From CAZJVD01 sp964549505 (GTDB lineage Bacteria > Bdellovibrionota > UBA1018 > CAZJVD01), in assembly GCA_964549505.1 (NCBI GenBank), contig CAZJVD010000001.1, positions 310,001 to 374,000 on the forward strand: 64,000 nt of DNA, in the 5' to 3' direction. The position numbers and the translations under genes are program-made. How positions within the stretch are numbered: position 1 is the stretch's first letter; the number at the start of each line of letters is the position of its first letter. The notes under the pieces are model-generated. The model had not been told where the DNA came from. It saw only the letters and a program-made list of their open reading frames with translations, and ran no database searches. Shown here one piece after another: positions 41,141 through 49,719 of this stretch.

Positions 41141-41425
41141 ATGCTCACGCGCGAAAATCCTGTCATCTCCGAATCGACAAAGCATACATACATCCTTCGT
41201 CGCGGCGAAGACCTCGAACGCTGTCATCAGGCGCTTGTGAACGCTGACTTCGAAACCATCGAAGACATCGCCCATCGGATGAAAGGCAACGGTGTCACAT
41301 TTGGTTTTCCGAAGATTTCGACACTTGCCGATCGTCTCGAGCGCGCTGCTCGCGATTCGAACTCAGAAGAAATTAGAAAACAGCTCAGCGAGCTTCAGTC
41401 TTATATTCATCGATGCGCGTCCTGA
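41141..41425 (+). CDS. HPt (histidine phosphotransfer) protein
   Basis: A 94-residue single-domain phosphotransfer protein. The phospho-accepting His45 lies in EDIAHRMKGNGVTFGF, the classic HxxKGxxxxxG motif, within a four-helix bundle (ILRRGEDLERCHQAL, LADRLERAARD, IRKQLSELQSYIH). It ends 10 bp from the convergent NtrC-type regulator gene. It could relay phosphate from the hybrid kinase at 35205. The ATG at 41141 has GGAG at short spacing. Confidence 0.85.
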   Translation: MLTRENPVISESTKHTYILRRGEDLERCHQALVNADFETIEDIAHRMKGNGVTFGFPKISTLADRLERAARDSNSEEIRKQLSELQSYIHRCAS

Positions 41426-41435
41426 TACGGGCGCC

Positions 41436-42995
41436 TTAGTGTCCGTTGTGGTGCCCGTGATGCGTCGGCACGGGTGTTAGCGCCGCCGTCGGTGGCGGCC
41501 CCATCGATTGCGGCTCTTCTTCGCCGCCACCCTCAACGACTTTCACCGGTCCTGTTTTTGTCGCCGTCTGGCGCGTGATGGTGTGACCGCGCGCACGTTC
41601 GAGTTCATCGATACGACGATACAGTGTTTTCCGGTCGATCTTGAGGATACGCGCCGCTTGCTCTTTGACACCGCGAACCCGACCCAACACTAGATCAACG
41701 TACTCCAAAATAAACTCATCAAGCGTCGGCAGATCCACTCGGCGCACGACTTCTCCGAGCAATCCTTGGGTGTCAGAGATTCTTCCATTTTCTGGAGAAC
41801 TCTCGAACGGGATCAGATCCTTAACACCAATCTCTCGATCCTGGGACAGAACGACAGCTCGTTCGATTGCGTTCTCGAGCTCGCGTACGTTCCCCCGCCA
41901 CGGCATTTTCAACAGATGATCCAGGGCCTGGCGACTGATGGTGCGGGCAACGGAGTCATTCTGAACACTGAACTTGGAAACAAAATGCTCCGCAAGCGGA
42001 ACAATGTCTTCGGTGCGTTCGCGAAGCGGCGGAATCTTGATCGGGATCACATTGAGACGAAAAAACAAATCTTCTCGGAAGCGCCCCTCGTGAACCTCTT
42101 TCGACAGGTCTTTATGAGTTGCGACCAACAAGCGAACATCGATGGGGCGAAAAATGTTTTCCCCAATACGTTTGATTTTGCGCTCCTGAATCACACGCAG
42201 AAGTTTCGCCTGAAGTGACAGATTGAGATCACCGATCTCATCTAAGAAGAGAATTCCGCCTTCGGCTTCTTCAAAGAGACCGATTTTTTTATCAATCGCG
42301 CCCGTAAAGGCGCCTTTGACGTAACCGAACAACTCTGATTCGAGCAAGTTCTCCGGAATCGCAGAACAGTTGATCGCCACAAACGGACCATCTTTACGAT
42401 TTCCGGCTTGATGAATAGCGCGGGCAACAACCTCTTTACCCGTTCCGCTTTCTCCCGTGATCAGAACCGTGGCCGTACTCGAGGCAACACGCTTGGCGAG
42501 ATCAAAAACGGCCGTCATTGCGCGACTCTTACCGATCACGCCTCCGAAACTCGCCGACGACTTCACCTGTGTGCGAAGTTGTTGGTTCTCAACCTCGATT
42601 CGACGTAACTGAAGGGCTCGCTCCATCGAAATATTGAGCTGAGGAAAATGCAATGGCTTCACGACAAAGTCGTAAGCTCCAGCTGCAATCGCTTCCATGG
42701 CGACTTCGACACTGCTGTGCGCAGTCATCAAGATAATCGGGATCTTCGGAGCCAGCTGCCGCATCCGTTTGATGAATTCCATCCCGTCCATGCGAGGCAT
42801 TCTCAAGTCCGTCAGAACAAGATCGAAGACCTCGTTTGGATCACGAGCCGACTGGAGTTCGTTCAACGGGATGGTCGGATCACCATAGTGAATGATCTCG
42901 TACCCGCGGGGGCCATAGTACGAACAAACCAACTCCTGAAGCTCTGCGTCATCTTCCAGAAACAACACCCGTGTTTTACCGTTCTTACGCACCAT
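41436..42995 (-). CDS. NtrC-family sigma-54-dependent response regulator
   Basis: A 519-residue activator: receiver (residues 8-125, VLFLEDDAEL, phospho-Asp in LVLTDLRMPRMDG), AAA+ domain and Fis-type HTH (GVKEQAARILKIDRKTLYRRIDELE). The AAA+ part has Walker A GESGTGKE, the sigma-54-contacting loop GAFTGA, Walker B FLDEIGDL and the arginine-finger region WRGNVRELENAIE. The C-terminus continues in a low-complexity tail with a His-rich end (THHGHHNGH). It is the obvious candidate activator for the sigma-54-type promoters mapped nearby. Confidence 0.95.
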   Translation of the reverse strand: MVRKNGKTRVLFLEDDAELQELVCSYYGPRGYEIIHYGDPTIPLNELQSARDPNEVFDLVLTDLRMPRMDGMEFIKRMRQLAPKIPIILMTAHSSVEVAMEAIAAGAYDFVVKPLHFPQLNISMERALQLRRIEVENQQLRTQVKSSASFGGVIGKSRAMTAVFDLAKRVASSTATVLITGESGTGKEVVARAIHQAGNRKDGPFVAINCSAIPENLLESELFGYVKGAFTGAIDKKIGLFEEAEGGILFLDEIGDLNLSLQAKLLRVIQERKIKRIGENIFRPIDVRLLVATHKDLSKEVHEGRFREDLFFRLNVIPIKIPPLRERTEDIVPLAEHFVSKFSVQNDSVARTISRQALDHLLKMPWRGNVRELENAIERAVVLSQDREIGVKDLIPFESSPENGRISDTQGLLGEVVRRVDLPTLDEFILEYVDLVLGRVRGVKEQAARILKIDRKTLYRRIDELERARGHTITRQTATKTGPVKVVEGGGEEEPQSMGPPPTAALTPVPTHHGHHNGH

Positions 42996-43051
42996 AGCTC
43001 GAATAGCCCCATCTTCCAGTTATGTCCAATTTTTCCCTAAAACGAAAAAGT

Positions 43052-43384
43052 TTACTCTTCAAGCGCTGGCCCGCCTTCGCCTTCGAGACGCGAGATGTCT
43101 TGCTCGAGCGCTTTCTGTTCAACTTTCTCTTCAACAATCTTCTTTCGAAGACCTGCGTACCGTCGCTCCATCCATGAGTTGAGTTTTGCAACTGCTCCAC
43201 TCATCAGCCAAAGTAGCTTGTTTCCGGCTTCAGCAGCCGTCGATGAAACACCGTGCTTTCCGATTTCGACGAGCTTCTCGAAGTTTGTTCGAAGAAGCTG
43301 GCATTGGTTCCGCAGAACGTGCACATGCAAGTCCTGTCGAACGGGCCTCAATTCAGCTGTCATGACCGTTACCTGCGTTTCCAT
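43052..43384 (-). CDS. Coiled-coil hypothetical protein
   Basis: A 110-residue helical, charged protein (LRTNFEKLVEIGKHGVSSTAAEAGNKL, RKKIVEEKVEQKALEQDISRLEGE). The ATG at 43384 follows AAAGGAGT. No known family is evident; the N-terminal TVMTAELRPVRQDLHVHVL is peculiar. It has its own sigma-54-type promoter 50 bp upstream, so it belongs to the same regulon as the neighbouring stress genes. Confidence 0.65.
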   Translation of the reverse strand: METQVTVMTAELRPVRQDLHVHVLRNQCQLLRTNFEKLVEIGKHGVSSTAAEAGNKLLWLMSGAVAKLNSWMERRYAGLRKKIVEEKVEQKALEQDISRLEGEGGPALEE

Positions 43385-43433
43385 ACTGACTCCTTTCCCG
43401 CGCCACCGCGGTTCCTCTAGTGCCAGCCTATTC

Positions 43434-43449
43434 AGCAACGGTCATGCCC
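43434..43449 (-). promoter_or_regulatory. Sigma-54 promoter for the coiled-coil protein gene
   Basis: Minus-strand GGGCATGACCGTTGCT matches TGGCACGNNNNTTGCT except at two positions and has exact GG-N10-GC spacing. It is 50 bp before the ATG at 43384. Confidence 0.75.
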
Positions 43450-43584
43450 GGTCAAAACGCCTTTAAATCGCAGATGAGTCCGAAACGGGGCAGTCTCTGT
43501 TCTTTTTCTCCACAACCCTAGTATCTAGTGAAGTCTCAGTAACGTCTGGCTTCGAAGCTACTGCCTGCGATGTCGCAAAAGCCC

Positions 43585-43601
43585 TTGGTACATAGCTTGC
43601 T
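43585..43601 (+). promoter_or_regulatory. Sigma-54 promoter for the DUF1328 operon
   Basis: TTGGTACATAGCTTGCT matches the consensus with exact GG-N10-GC spacing, a perfect TTGCT box and two changes in the -24 box. It is 31 bp before the ATG at 43632. Confidence 0.78.
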
Positions 43602-43631
43602 CCCTTGCACACCGAAAGAAGGAGAAAATCT

Positions 43632-43814
43632 ATGTTACGAGCAGCACTTTCATTTTTTGTACTCGGATTGCTGGCGCTACTTTTGGGTGCGTACAACATC
43701 GCGGGACTTTCCATTGAAGTCGGTAAGCTTTTGCTTTTCGTCTTCTTAGCACTCGCCGTCGTGAGCGTTCTCGTAGGGCTTGTCACCGGACGAACCCCAA
43801 AGGTCCTTCCATAG
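43632..43814 (+). CDS. DUF1328-family small membrane protein (YtjA-like)
   Basis: A 60-residue protein with two membrane helices (AALSFFVLGLLALLLGAYNIAG and LLLFVFLALAVVSVLVGLVTG), the standard length and pattern of DUF1328. Such proteins are stress-induced and of unknown function. AAGGAG precedes the ATG at 43632 with 7-base spacing. It heads a three-gene run with a secreted protein and a 39-residue membrane protein under a sigma-54 promoter. Confidence 0.88.
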   Translation: MLRAALSFFVLGLLALLLGAYNIAGLSIEVGKLLLFVFLALAVVSVLVGLVTGRTPKVLP

Positions 43815-43855
43815 GGCCCGTCAGCGCAATCGTGTTGTGTTGGAAGGAGAGACAC

Positions 43856-44185
43856 ATGAAAAAAGAAACCGTTGGAAAATCTGCGACGCTCTTATGCCTC
43901 GCACTTGGGCTGGGAACTTCGACCGGCTGGGGAGCGCCCGACCCGGTCGAGTCAACAGCTGATGTTGACATTAAGAATGATCGGGGCGATCGCGTTGAGA
44001 AAGATGCCCGTGACGCTTCAAAAAATGCAAAGCGCGGGTTTCATAAAAATCCGATTGAGAAACCTCGTGCAAAGTTGGATGCGCCTGTTACGAAGAACGA
44101 CTTCAAGGGTTCTACAAAAGATGCCGGAACCCCAGCGGCTGAGCACGAGTCCGATCGAACACCATCCAAAGGAAAGGCGGAGTAA
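43856..44185 (+). CDS. Secreted, highly charged hypothetical protein
   Basis: A 109-residue protein with a signal peptide (MKKETVGKSATLLCLALGLG, cleavage near GWGA). The mature chain is rich in Asp, Lys and Glu and likely disordered (DIKNDRGDRVEKDARDASKNAKRGFHKN). GGAAGGAG precedes the ATG at 43856. It resembles no family I know; composition recalls desiccation or osmotic-stress hydrophilins. It lies between two small membrane protein genes of the same operon. Confidence 0.65.
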   Translation: MKKETVGKSATLLCLALGLGTSTGWGAPDPVESTADVDIKNDRGDRVEKDARDASKNAKRGFHKNPIEKPRAKLDAPVTKNDFKGSTKDAGTPAAEHESDRTPSKGKAE

Positions 44186-44187
44186 AG

Positions 44188-44307
44188 ATGAACACGTTGA
44201 AATCGATTCTAAAATCAGAAGAAGGTCGCATCGGGTACCTGATCGCCTGGTTGTTCGGCGTACCGGTTTCCGTGCTTTTTGTGATCTTTTTGATTCGAGG
44301 ACATTAG
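44188..44307 (+). CDS. 39-residue membrane miniprotein
   Basis: A short frame starting 2 bp after the previous stop, with GGAG five bases before its ATG. It encodes a charged N-terminus (KSILKSEEGRIG) and one membrane helix (YLIAWLFGVPVSVLFVIFLIR) with a Pro in the middle. Position, ribosome binding site and helix support it as a real gene of the DUF1328 operon. Function is unknown. Confidence 0.65.
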   Translation: MNTLKSILKSEEGRIGYLIAWLFGVPVSVLFVIFLIRGH

Positions 44308-44402
44308 AACCCAGTCTCGAAAGAGGGACTCAATTTAATCTGTTTATTAAACGATGCCTCGCGTTAGATCTTCTTTACTAGATATGGTAGAGAAGATCCC
44401 GA

Positions 44403-45716
44403 ATGAGGCCGTGGGTCTGGGGTTCAACTTTCATTTTCTATTGCTTCCTTTCATCCGGTACGGCGTACGGTGCCAAGTGCCCCGCTCTGCTCGAAACTCG
44501 GATCGGAACTTCCCGACCTGTGAGCCGTTTTGCAGACCATCCGCCGCGGCAACCAAAAATAACGATCGGTCGTTATGGAGGCCGCAATGGCGTTCAGACG
44601 CCACATTTTTTTACGTTGGCGGAGGCATTGAGACGGCTAGGTACGGGAGTTCCTATTATTTTTCGGAGCGAGCATCCCGCAGAGCTTTTGGGGCATGCTG
44701 GAGTTTTTAAGAGCTTTGTCTTTACCGAAAGCAAGGTTCGCCGTGCTCTGGAACGGATCGATACCGATAATCTGACCCTCATGGGAGCGAGCGGAGCGCG
44801 CGCGTTTGAAGGTTACTTAGATGTGTATGCAGCTCTTGCGAGGCTCATTGCCGGACGAGATAACGAGGCTCAGTTTTTCGAGAATCTGAGACAAGCCGCT
44901 TTTGGGCAATCCGCGAGAAGATACGTGGAGTACATGGGATTGGACGCTCGTGAGTTCTTAAGTTCTCTCACTTTTTCAATCTGGGAGTACATCCCAGGAG
45001 TGAATCATACGATCGTGGCGGACTCGGCTGTGACCGGCAGATATCATGTTTTTTCTAATTATACTGACAACCAAAGTCCTCGTACAAACTATGCGTTAAT
45101 CGAAAACGGGCGCGTGACCGAAAGTACGCCCGCAAAGAACCCACCTTTTAAGATAGATGCGGTTCAAATGGTCAGACTGTATGAAAGAATTCGAAATCTC
45201 CCACGATTTGATCCGTCCAACTGTCCCGCTGTTGAGATCCAACAGGGCTTGAACGACGAGCTGTGGTTTCTTCAGTACCATGTCGGCAGACAACAGGAGT
45301 TAGCGACCTTTGAGCGCACCCGCAAACTCGAGGCCGGCGAAGTCGAAGCGGATTTTGTTCGCGGAGCAACCACCCCAACGGGAAGCGATTACACCGTCAG
45401 TTACTGGAGCATGGCTAACGTCTACGAAAATGCGCTGACGTTACCGTCCTCCGAAGATGGTGGAGTGGATGCTCACGACGACGGAGTTCTTGCCGAAATT
45501 ATGAGTACTCGAAGGCGCCTTCAGCTACATGATGGAACTCTCGCGGACGCCGCTCGCTTACGGTTTCAGCATGGGAGAGTTTCGATGATGACGAACGCTC
45601 CGATCACAGTATACCTGAATTTAGACTTGTTATTTGGGGGACAAACCCCGCCGGACACGTTTAGAGTTCGTGTCACGTCGGATGGAAAACGAGCTTACGT
45701 CAAACTGATTCCATAG
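44403..45716 (+). CDS. Secreted hypothetical protein
   Basis: A 437-residue protein with a probable signal peptide (WGSTFIFYCFLSSGTAYGA, then KCPALLE). The mature part mixes helices and strands; KITIGRYGGRNGVQTPHFFTLAEALRRLG and IWEYIPGVNHTIVAD are distinctive, but I do not recognise a family. Two cysteines may pair. It stands alone between the stress miniprotein and a convergent membrane protein gene, 27 bp away. It shares its general style (large exported orphan protein) with the gene at 47497. Confidence 0.6.
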   Translation: MRPWVWGSTFIFYCFLSSGTAYGAKCPALLETRIGTSRPVSRFADHPPRQPKITIGRYGGRNGVQTPHFFTLAEALRRLGTGVPIIFRSEHPAELLGHAGVFKSFVFTESKVRRALERIDTDNLTLMGASGARAFEGYLDVYAALARLIAGRDNEAQFFENLRQAAFGQSARRYVEYMGLDAREFLSSLTFSIWEYIPGVNHTIVADSAVTGRYHVFSNYTDNQSPRTNYALIENGRVTESTPAKNPPFKIDAVQMVRLYERIRNLPRFDPSNCPAVEIQQGLNDELWFLQYHVGRQQELATFERTRKLEAGEVEADFVRGATTPTGSDYTVSYWSMANVYENALTLPSSEDGGVDAHDDGVLAEIMSTRRRLQLHDGTLADAARLRFQHGRVSMMTNAPITVYLNLDLLFGGQTPPDTFRVRVTSDGKRAYVKLIP

Positions 45717-45743
45717 CTTAAACAATGGAACTCCGGTCCATTT

Positions 45744-46394
45744 TCATGCCGTCTTTTTTTCAATCTTGTGGTGGTCCTTGTTTCTCTTGCCACTGGCACC
45801 CGTTAATCCGGGCGTAACACCACCTGTAACAACGGGTGGATTAGGGCTCCCAGGAATGCGATCTCCGCCCTCGGGCAAAGCTTCTCGATCATTGAGTTTC
45901 AAAACAAAATGCTCCCATCCATACACAAGACCGATGAAGTACGTGAACAGGACCGCCATCACAACACCAACGCCGGTCCACATCGAAGGGCTCTCACTGG
46001 AGTAATAAACCGAGAGCGACATCATCGTTGTAAAGATCAGCAGACCGATCGACCCCATGAGAAAAATGGGCGCCCGCGACCAAGAAAAAAGCATGGCCAG
46101 GCCCGCGATGGTGGGCGTTACTCCGGACATGAGTTCGAGCACAAAATGCACAGTGGCTTCGCCTCCGCCAGAAGCTCCCGAGAATAATGAGCCACGTTCG
46201 GTGATCGCAAAATAGCTCCAAAAAGAAACCATTGTTAAACCAAGGAGTGTGGCAAATATCCCAGCCATCTTTCGCGGACCCGTAACTCTCGATCCATACC
46301 GCTCTTCAGAGAACGAAAGCAGACGATATGAGAGAAAGACCACAACTAAGAACGCAGCCAATAGCAGGCCTGAGAATGCAAAATCGCTCATCAT
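45744..46394 (-). CDS. Multi-pass membrane protein of unknown function
   Basis: A 216-residue protein with about six membrane helices (near residues 5-24, 42-62, 84-103, 108-127, 136-155 region) and a soluble Gly/Pro-rich C-terminal tail ending in basic residues (KRNKDHHKIEKK). The start is the ATG at 46394 with GGAGG eight bases before. A near-consensus sigma-54-like promoter lies 32 bp upstream. No transporter signature is visible. Confidence 0.65.
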   Translation of the reverse strand: MMSDFAFSGLLLAAFLVVVFLSYRLLSFSEERYGSRVTGPRKMAGIFATLLGLTMVSFWSYFAITERGSLFSGASGGGEATVHFVLELMSGVTPTIAGLAMLFSWSRAPIFLMGSIGLLIFTTMMSLSVYYSSESPSMWTGVGVVMAVLFTYFIGLVYGWEHFVLKLNDREALPEGGDRIPGSPNPPVVTGGVTPGLTGASGKRNKDHHKIEKKTA

Positions 46395-46425
46395 ATGAAG
46401 TTCCTCCTTCACACCACGTTGATGC

Positions 46426-46441
46426 AGCAAGGAACATGCTA
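46426..46441 (-). promoter_or_regulatory. Weak sigma-54-like promoter for the membrane protein gene
   Basis: Minus-strand TAGCATGTTCCTTGCT has the right spacing and a perfect TTGCT box, but the invariant GG is AG. It is 32 bp before the ATG at 46394. It is reported because the rest of the match and the position agree with the other sites. Confidence 0.4.
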
Positions 46442-46477
46442 GCTTTCGTCCCCCATAATCGACTATCAAGGAGCCTT

Positions 46478-47137
46478 ATGGACAAGGACTACTGGCGGAA
46501 CAAGTGGGCTACCGACGATACGCGATTCCATCGCACGTCTGCACATCCAGCCTTAACGAAATACTCTCAGTTCACCGCCGGGCAGAGAATCTTTGTCCCT
46601 TTCTGCGGAAAAAGTTTGGATCTCATCTGGCTGATGAAACAAGGCTGTCAGATCGTCGCGTCGGAACTGAGCGAAGTAGCGTGTGACGGATTCTTTCAAG
46701 AAAATGCGATTCAGGTTTCAACGCGCAAAGAAGGGGCGTTCGTCCTGTACGAGGCGGCTGGAATCAAAATCTGGTGTGGCGATCATTTTGCTCTCACACC
46801 GGATGTTTTTGACGGGGTGTCGGGTTGGTACGATCGTGCTGCGCTCGTCGCTTTGCCAGAACCGATGCGAGAAAAATACTTCACGCATTTCTTCAAAGTT
46901 CTGCCGTCGTTTCGCCGAGAGCTTTTCGAGATGCTTCTCGTGTCGATCGAATACGAACAGGAACGGACTCAAGGGCCACCGTTTAACGTTTCGGAAAGCG
47001 AAATTCGAAGCAAACTCGAAAGTACTTTCGATGTCCATTTGCTCGATCGTTACCAAGACGAAACCTTTGCCTCGCATCCTAGGTTTACTGAGGTGCCAGC
47101 AGGCGAAGCGATCTACCGAATCGTGCCTAAACGGTAA
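46478..47137 (+). CDS. tpm: Thiopurine S-methyltransferase family protein
   Basis: A 219-residue cytosolic SAM-dependent methyltransferase. Diagnostic segments are YWRNKWATDDTRFH at the N-terminus, FVPFCGKSLDLIWLMKQGCQIVASELS (the TPMT VPLCGKS motif I), IWCGDHFALTP and GWYDRAALVALPEPMR. The bacterial enzymes methylate selenium, tellurium or thiol compounds; the natural substrate is unknown. The ATG at 46478 follows AAGGAG. It is a single gene divergent from the membrane protein at 45744. Confidence 0.92.
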   Translation: MDKDYWRNKWATDDTRFHRTSAHPALTKYSQFTAGQRIFVPFCGKSLDLIWLMKQGCQIVASELSEVACDGFFQENAIQVSTRKEGAFVLYEAAGIKIWCGDHFALTPDVFDGVSGWYDRAALVALPEPMREKYFTHFFKVLPSFRRELFEMLLVSIEYEQERTQGPPFNVSESEIRSKLESTFDVHLLDRYQDETFASHPRFTEVPAGEAIYRIVPKR

Positions 47138-47496
47138 TTTCTTGCCAACGAATGACATGCGGAGTTAGAGGTCACGATCGTCAGATGATCTCTTGAGGCA
47201 AGCATCTCACAAAACGCCTGACGAACGGCAGGGCCCTCCGCATCGTTGGTCCCGAGCCTCAAATCGATAGAGGCTCGTGCGATCGGCGATGCTTTCCTGC
47301 TTTCCCATAGAACTTACAAGCCACCGCGGGACCGCCCCCACGCGATGGGTCGCATGGTGTCAATTCGCGCTTATGCCCCGTGTGCCCAACCCCAGGCCTA
47401 TGCACTGGTAAACTTGCTTTGAATACCTTCTGTTTAAAAATGCTGGTCTGCAGAACTGCCTTAGTGTATAGAATTAGTCGGATTTAATAATACTCT
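47138..47496. other. Intergenic region without recognisable genes
   Basis: A 359-bp gap. I found no open frame with a credible ribosome binding site, no tRNA-like fold and no strong inverted repeat. The last 60 bp are AT-rich and probably hold the promoter of the gene at 47497. Confidence 0.5.
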
Positions 47497-49128
47497 ATGC
47501 ACACCTACCTGCGATTTCTAATCATCGTAGTGACCTTCATGGGTCCGAACATCGCGGTTTGCGGGGAGGATCAACCTACCGAAAGACCTGCGTGCTCCGG
47601 TGTGCTGGCGACGAGTCTAAATGCCGTCATGCGCCCGCGCGAGGGCTTTTGGTCGCAGGCACTCCATATCGGGAGGGCGGCTTTCAGCCGAGAGTACCGA
47701 AGATTTGCCATATTACTTCAGGGTGATGCTCGATTTGACGAGAAAAAACGTAGAGCACTTATTCAGTTCTTAAATCACGATTTAGACGACCCGAAGATTT
47801 CGAAAGACTTCGTGGAAGAAGTTTTCGTGATGAATCTCCATCTGATCCAGCAGGGAGTCGATGCCACTGACCCTGAACGAACAAACTCCCGTAATCTTAC
47901 CGTGTCCCGAGAAGACTCACTTAGGTTTCTTAGCAAAATACTTGCTCACGGCGATCGCGAAACTTTGAAGCGGCTGATGTCCCTTAAAGTACCCGAACCC
48001 AAGACCGCTGCAGCGGAGCCGCCTGTTAGGAAGGGCTCTTGGTTAGGAGAACGCCGGAGTATTTTGTACGCACTCAGTTGGCACCCGGAGACTAAGGTTC
48101 TCTACTTTCATCCCCAGCAACCTCGTTTGGATTTTTTCAACGAAGTCGTACTTGCGCTTACCATTCGACTAGATGGGTTACATGCTGATGCGGATTCTCG
48201 GTCTTCTTTGGTTATTCAAGACGATCACTCGCCCATGAAGCGCGAGGGACCCAACGCTTTGGCATTTTTCGACTCTCTATCGCTTCCGGACCAAATGCAG
48301 CTTCTCGAACTCGATGCTCTAGCGCAAAGAAACTCGTCACAGCGATTCAAGCTTCCCGGCAACGACGCGGTGAAAGCTGACCTTCGTAACAAACTCAAGA
48401 CACAGATTTTCACTGCGGGCTTTGTTCGCAGTCTCGAACACGCAACCCCGAGTGACGTTTCCAAGCTGAAGGCCCATGTCGACTCGCACCATCTTGTGCG
48501 CTTTGCAGGTCGCGGAGCCGTGGACTACGTGAGTGCAAAACCTCTAAACGTCGTCATGCTCGAAGAGGCTCGAGACGAAGCTAAGTTTGAAACCGAGCTG
48601 GGTGCGATCGTTTACAGACTTCTGCGGTATCGCCTTCTTACGGGTCTTCAAAATCCATCAGTGTCGAAATATGAAACCATCGTCATGGCTGAAGAAGCCG
48701 CCGTGGGTCTGAAACTCGTTTTCGCTTGGGCCATCGAACGGCGTGACCAGATTCTTACTGAAGCTTTTTATAACGATGTTTTTCAAGCTCTTCAGCTGAC
48801 CGCTCAAAAGAGCAAAGATACAAGGACACCTCTTCAGATCGTGGAAGAGTATGATCCAGAACTCACGCTTCCGAGACTTGCCAGCATGGCCGTTCACTAC
48901 AACAATCAAAACCTCGCCAGTGCGACAGTCGATGCCACAAAACCACGGTTCCATGACATTTTTTCTTTCGTGAAAGACGTTCAGCCGGAGTTGCTACCTC
49001 TTATCGAGGCCCAGTCGCTTGACGACGTGAAGCGATACTTTGACAAAGCAGGTTCGCCCCTTACAAGAATCGGGGCGCCGTCCGAAACGACTCGCATTCA
49101 CGAACTTCCGTTACCAAGAGAACTTTGA
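47497..49128 (+). CDS. Large secreted hypothetical protein
   Basis: A 543-residue protein with a signal peptide (MHTYLRFLIIVVTFMGPNIAVCG) and a mostly helical mature part (ALIQFLNHDLDDPKISKDFVEEVFVMNL, RFLSKILAHGDRETLKRLMSL). No motif gives a function. The ribosome binding site is weak. It may be periplasmic or released. The pattern of large orphan exported proteins is common in predatory or host-associated bacteria, but that is only context. Confidence 0.6.
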   Translation: MHTYLRFLIIVVTFMGPNIAVCGEDQPTERPACSGVLATSLNAVMRPREGFWSQALHIGRAAFSREYRRFAILLQGDARFDEKKRRALIQFLNHDLDDPKISKDFVEEVFVMNLHLIQQGVDATDPERTNSRNLTVSREDSLRFLSKILAHGDRETLKRLMSLKVPEPKTAAAEPPVRKGSWLGERRSILYALSWHPETKVLYFHPQQPRLDFFNEVVLALTIRLDGLHADADSRSSLVIQDDHSPMKREGPNALAFFDSLSLPDQMQLLELDALAQRNSSQRFKLPGNDAVKADLRNKLKTQIFTAGFVRSLEHATPSDVSKLKAHVDSHHLVRFAGRGAVDYVSAKPLNVVMLEEARDEAKFETELGAIVYRLLRYRLLTGLQNPSVSKYETIVMAEEAAVGLKLVFAWAIERRDQILTEAFYNDVFQALQLTAQKSKDTRTPLQIVEEYDPELTLPRLASMAVHYNNQNLASATVDATKPRFHDIFSFVKDVQPELLPLIEAQSLDDVKRYFDKAGSPLTRIGAPSETTRIHELPLPREL

Positions 49129-49164
49129 AACAATCGAACGCAGATGACCGATATCGTTCGCTTC

Positions 49165-49719
49165 TCATCGTCTGTTCAACTTCAACTGCTCTTGCCAGAT
49201 ACGTTCGCCAATCTCATACAAGCGATCGCCCATGTCTAGTAACGGTCCACCGACGTTTAGTCTCGTAAAGACGACACCTCGTGCGAGGCGCTTGAAATCC
49301 TCTGGAAACCGTTCGCAATACTTTGTTCCTCCGCCTGCGGGATCTAAGGTCAGAAACTGGATGTGCTTGATGCCCGACAGTAATAGCCTCGACGTGCACA
49401 TTAGGCAGGGTTCCAGGGTGACAATCAGTTGGTGGTGATCAGATACTTTTTCAGTTTTTTCAAAACGGTCGATCGCATTCATTTCAGCATGCGCCGAGGA
49501 CCTCGTGCGGGGCGCAAAAGAAGAATTACTGCCCTTTGCAATGACCTTACATCCGGGATCTAAGACAGCCGCTGCTACAGGATAATTCCCCATTCTACCG
49601 GCCTTGATGCTTTCCTGAAGAAGCAAAACTACGGTCCGTTCGATCGGAGAGGTAAACGTTCCACGAACGTCGTTAAGGATACTTTCAAGCGTATTAAACT
49701 CTTTGACCAATGACTTCAT
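49165..49719 (-). CDS. Cytidine/deoxycytidylate-deaminase-fold protein
   Basis: A 184-residue zinc deaminase. The zinc and catalytic residues are SAHAEMNAID (HAE) and LEPCLMCTSRLLLSG (PCxxC), in the order of the CDA/TadA/guanine-deaminase superfamily. An N-terminal extension of 40 residues and the R-L-L-L-S-G helix fit guanine-deaminase or riboflavin-type enzymes more than TadA. Its ATG overlaps the stop of the PNPOx-like gene (ATGA), so the two are coupled. The base that is deaminated is unknown. Confidence 0.82.
   Translation of the reverse strand: MKSLVKEFNTLESILNDVRGTFTSPIERTVVLLLQESIKAGRMGNYPVAAAVLDPGCKVIAKGSNSSFAPRTRSSAHAEMNAIDRFEKTEKVSDHHQLIVTLEPCLMCTSRLLLSGIKHIQFLTLDPAGGGTKYCERFPEDFKRLARGVVFTRLNVGGPLLDMGDRLYEIGERIWQEQLKLNRR

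Noticed and set aside
42996..43020. Sigma-54 promoter before the NtrC-type gene
   Set aside because: GG-N10-GC can be found, but the -12 box is GAGC rather than TTGC and it overlaps the start region.
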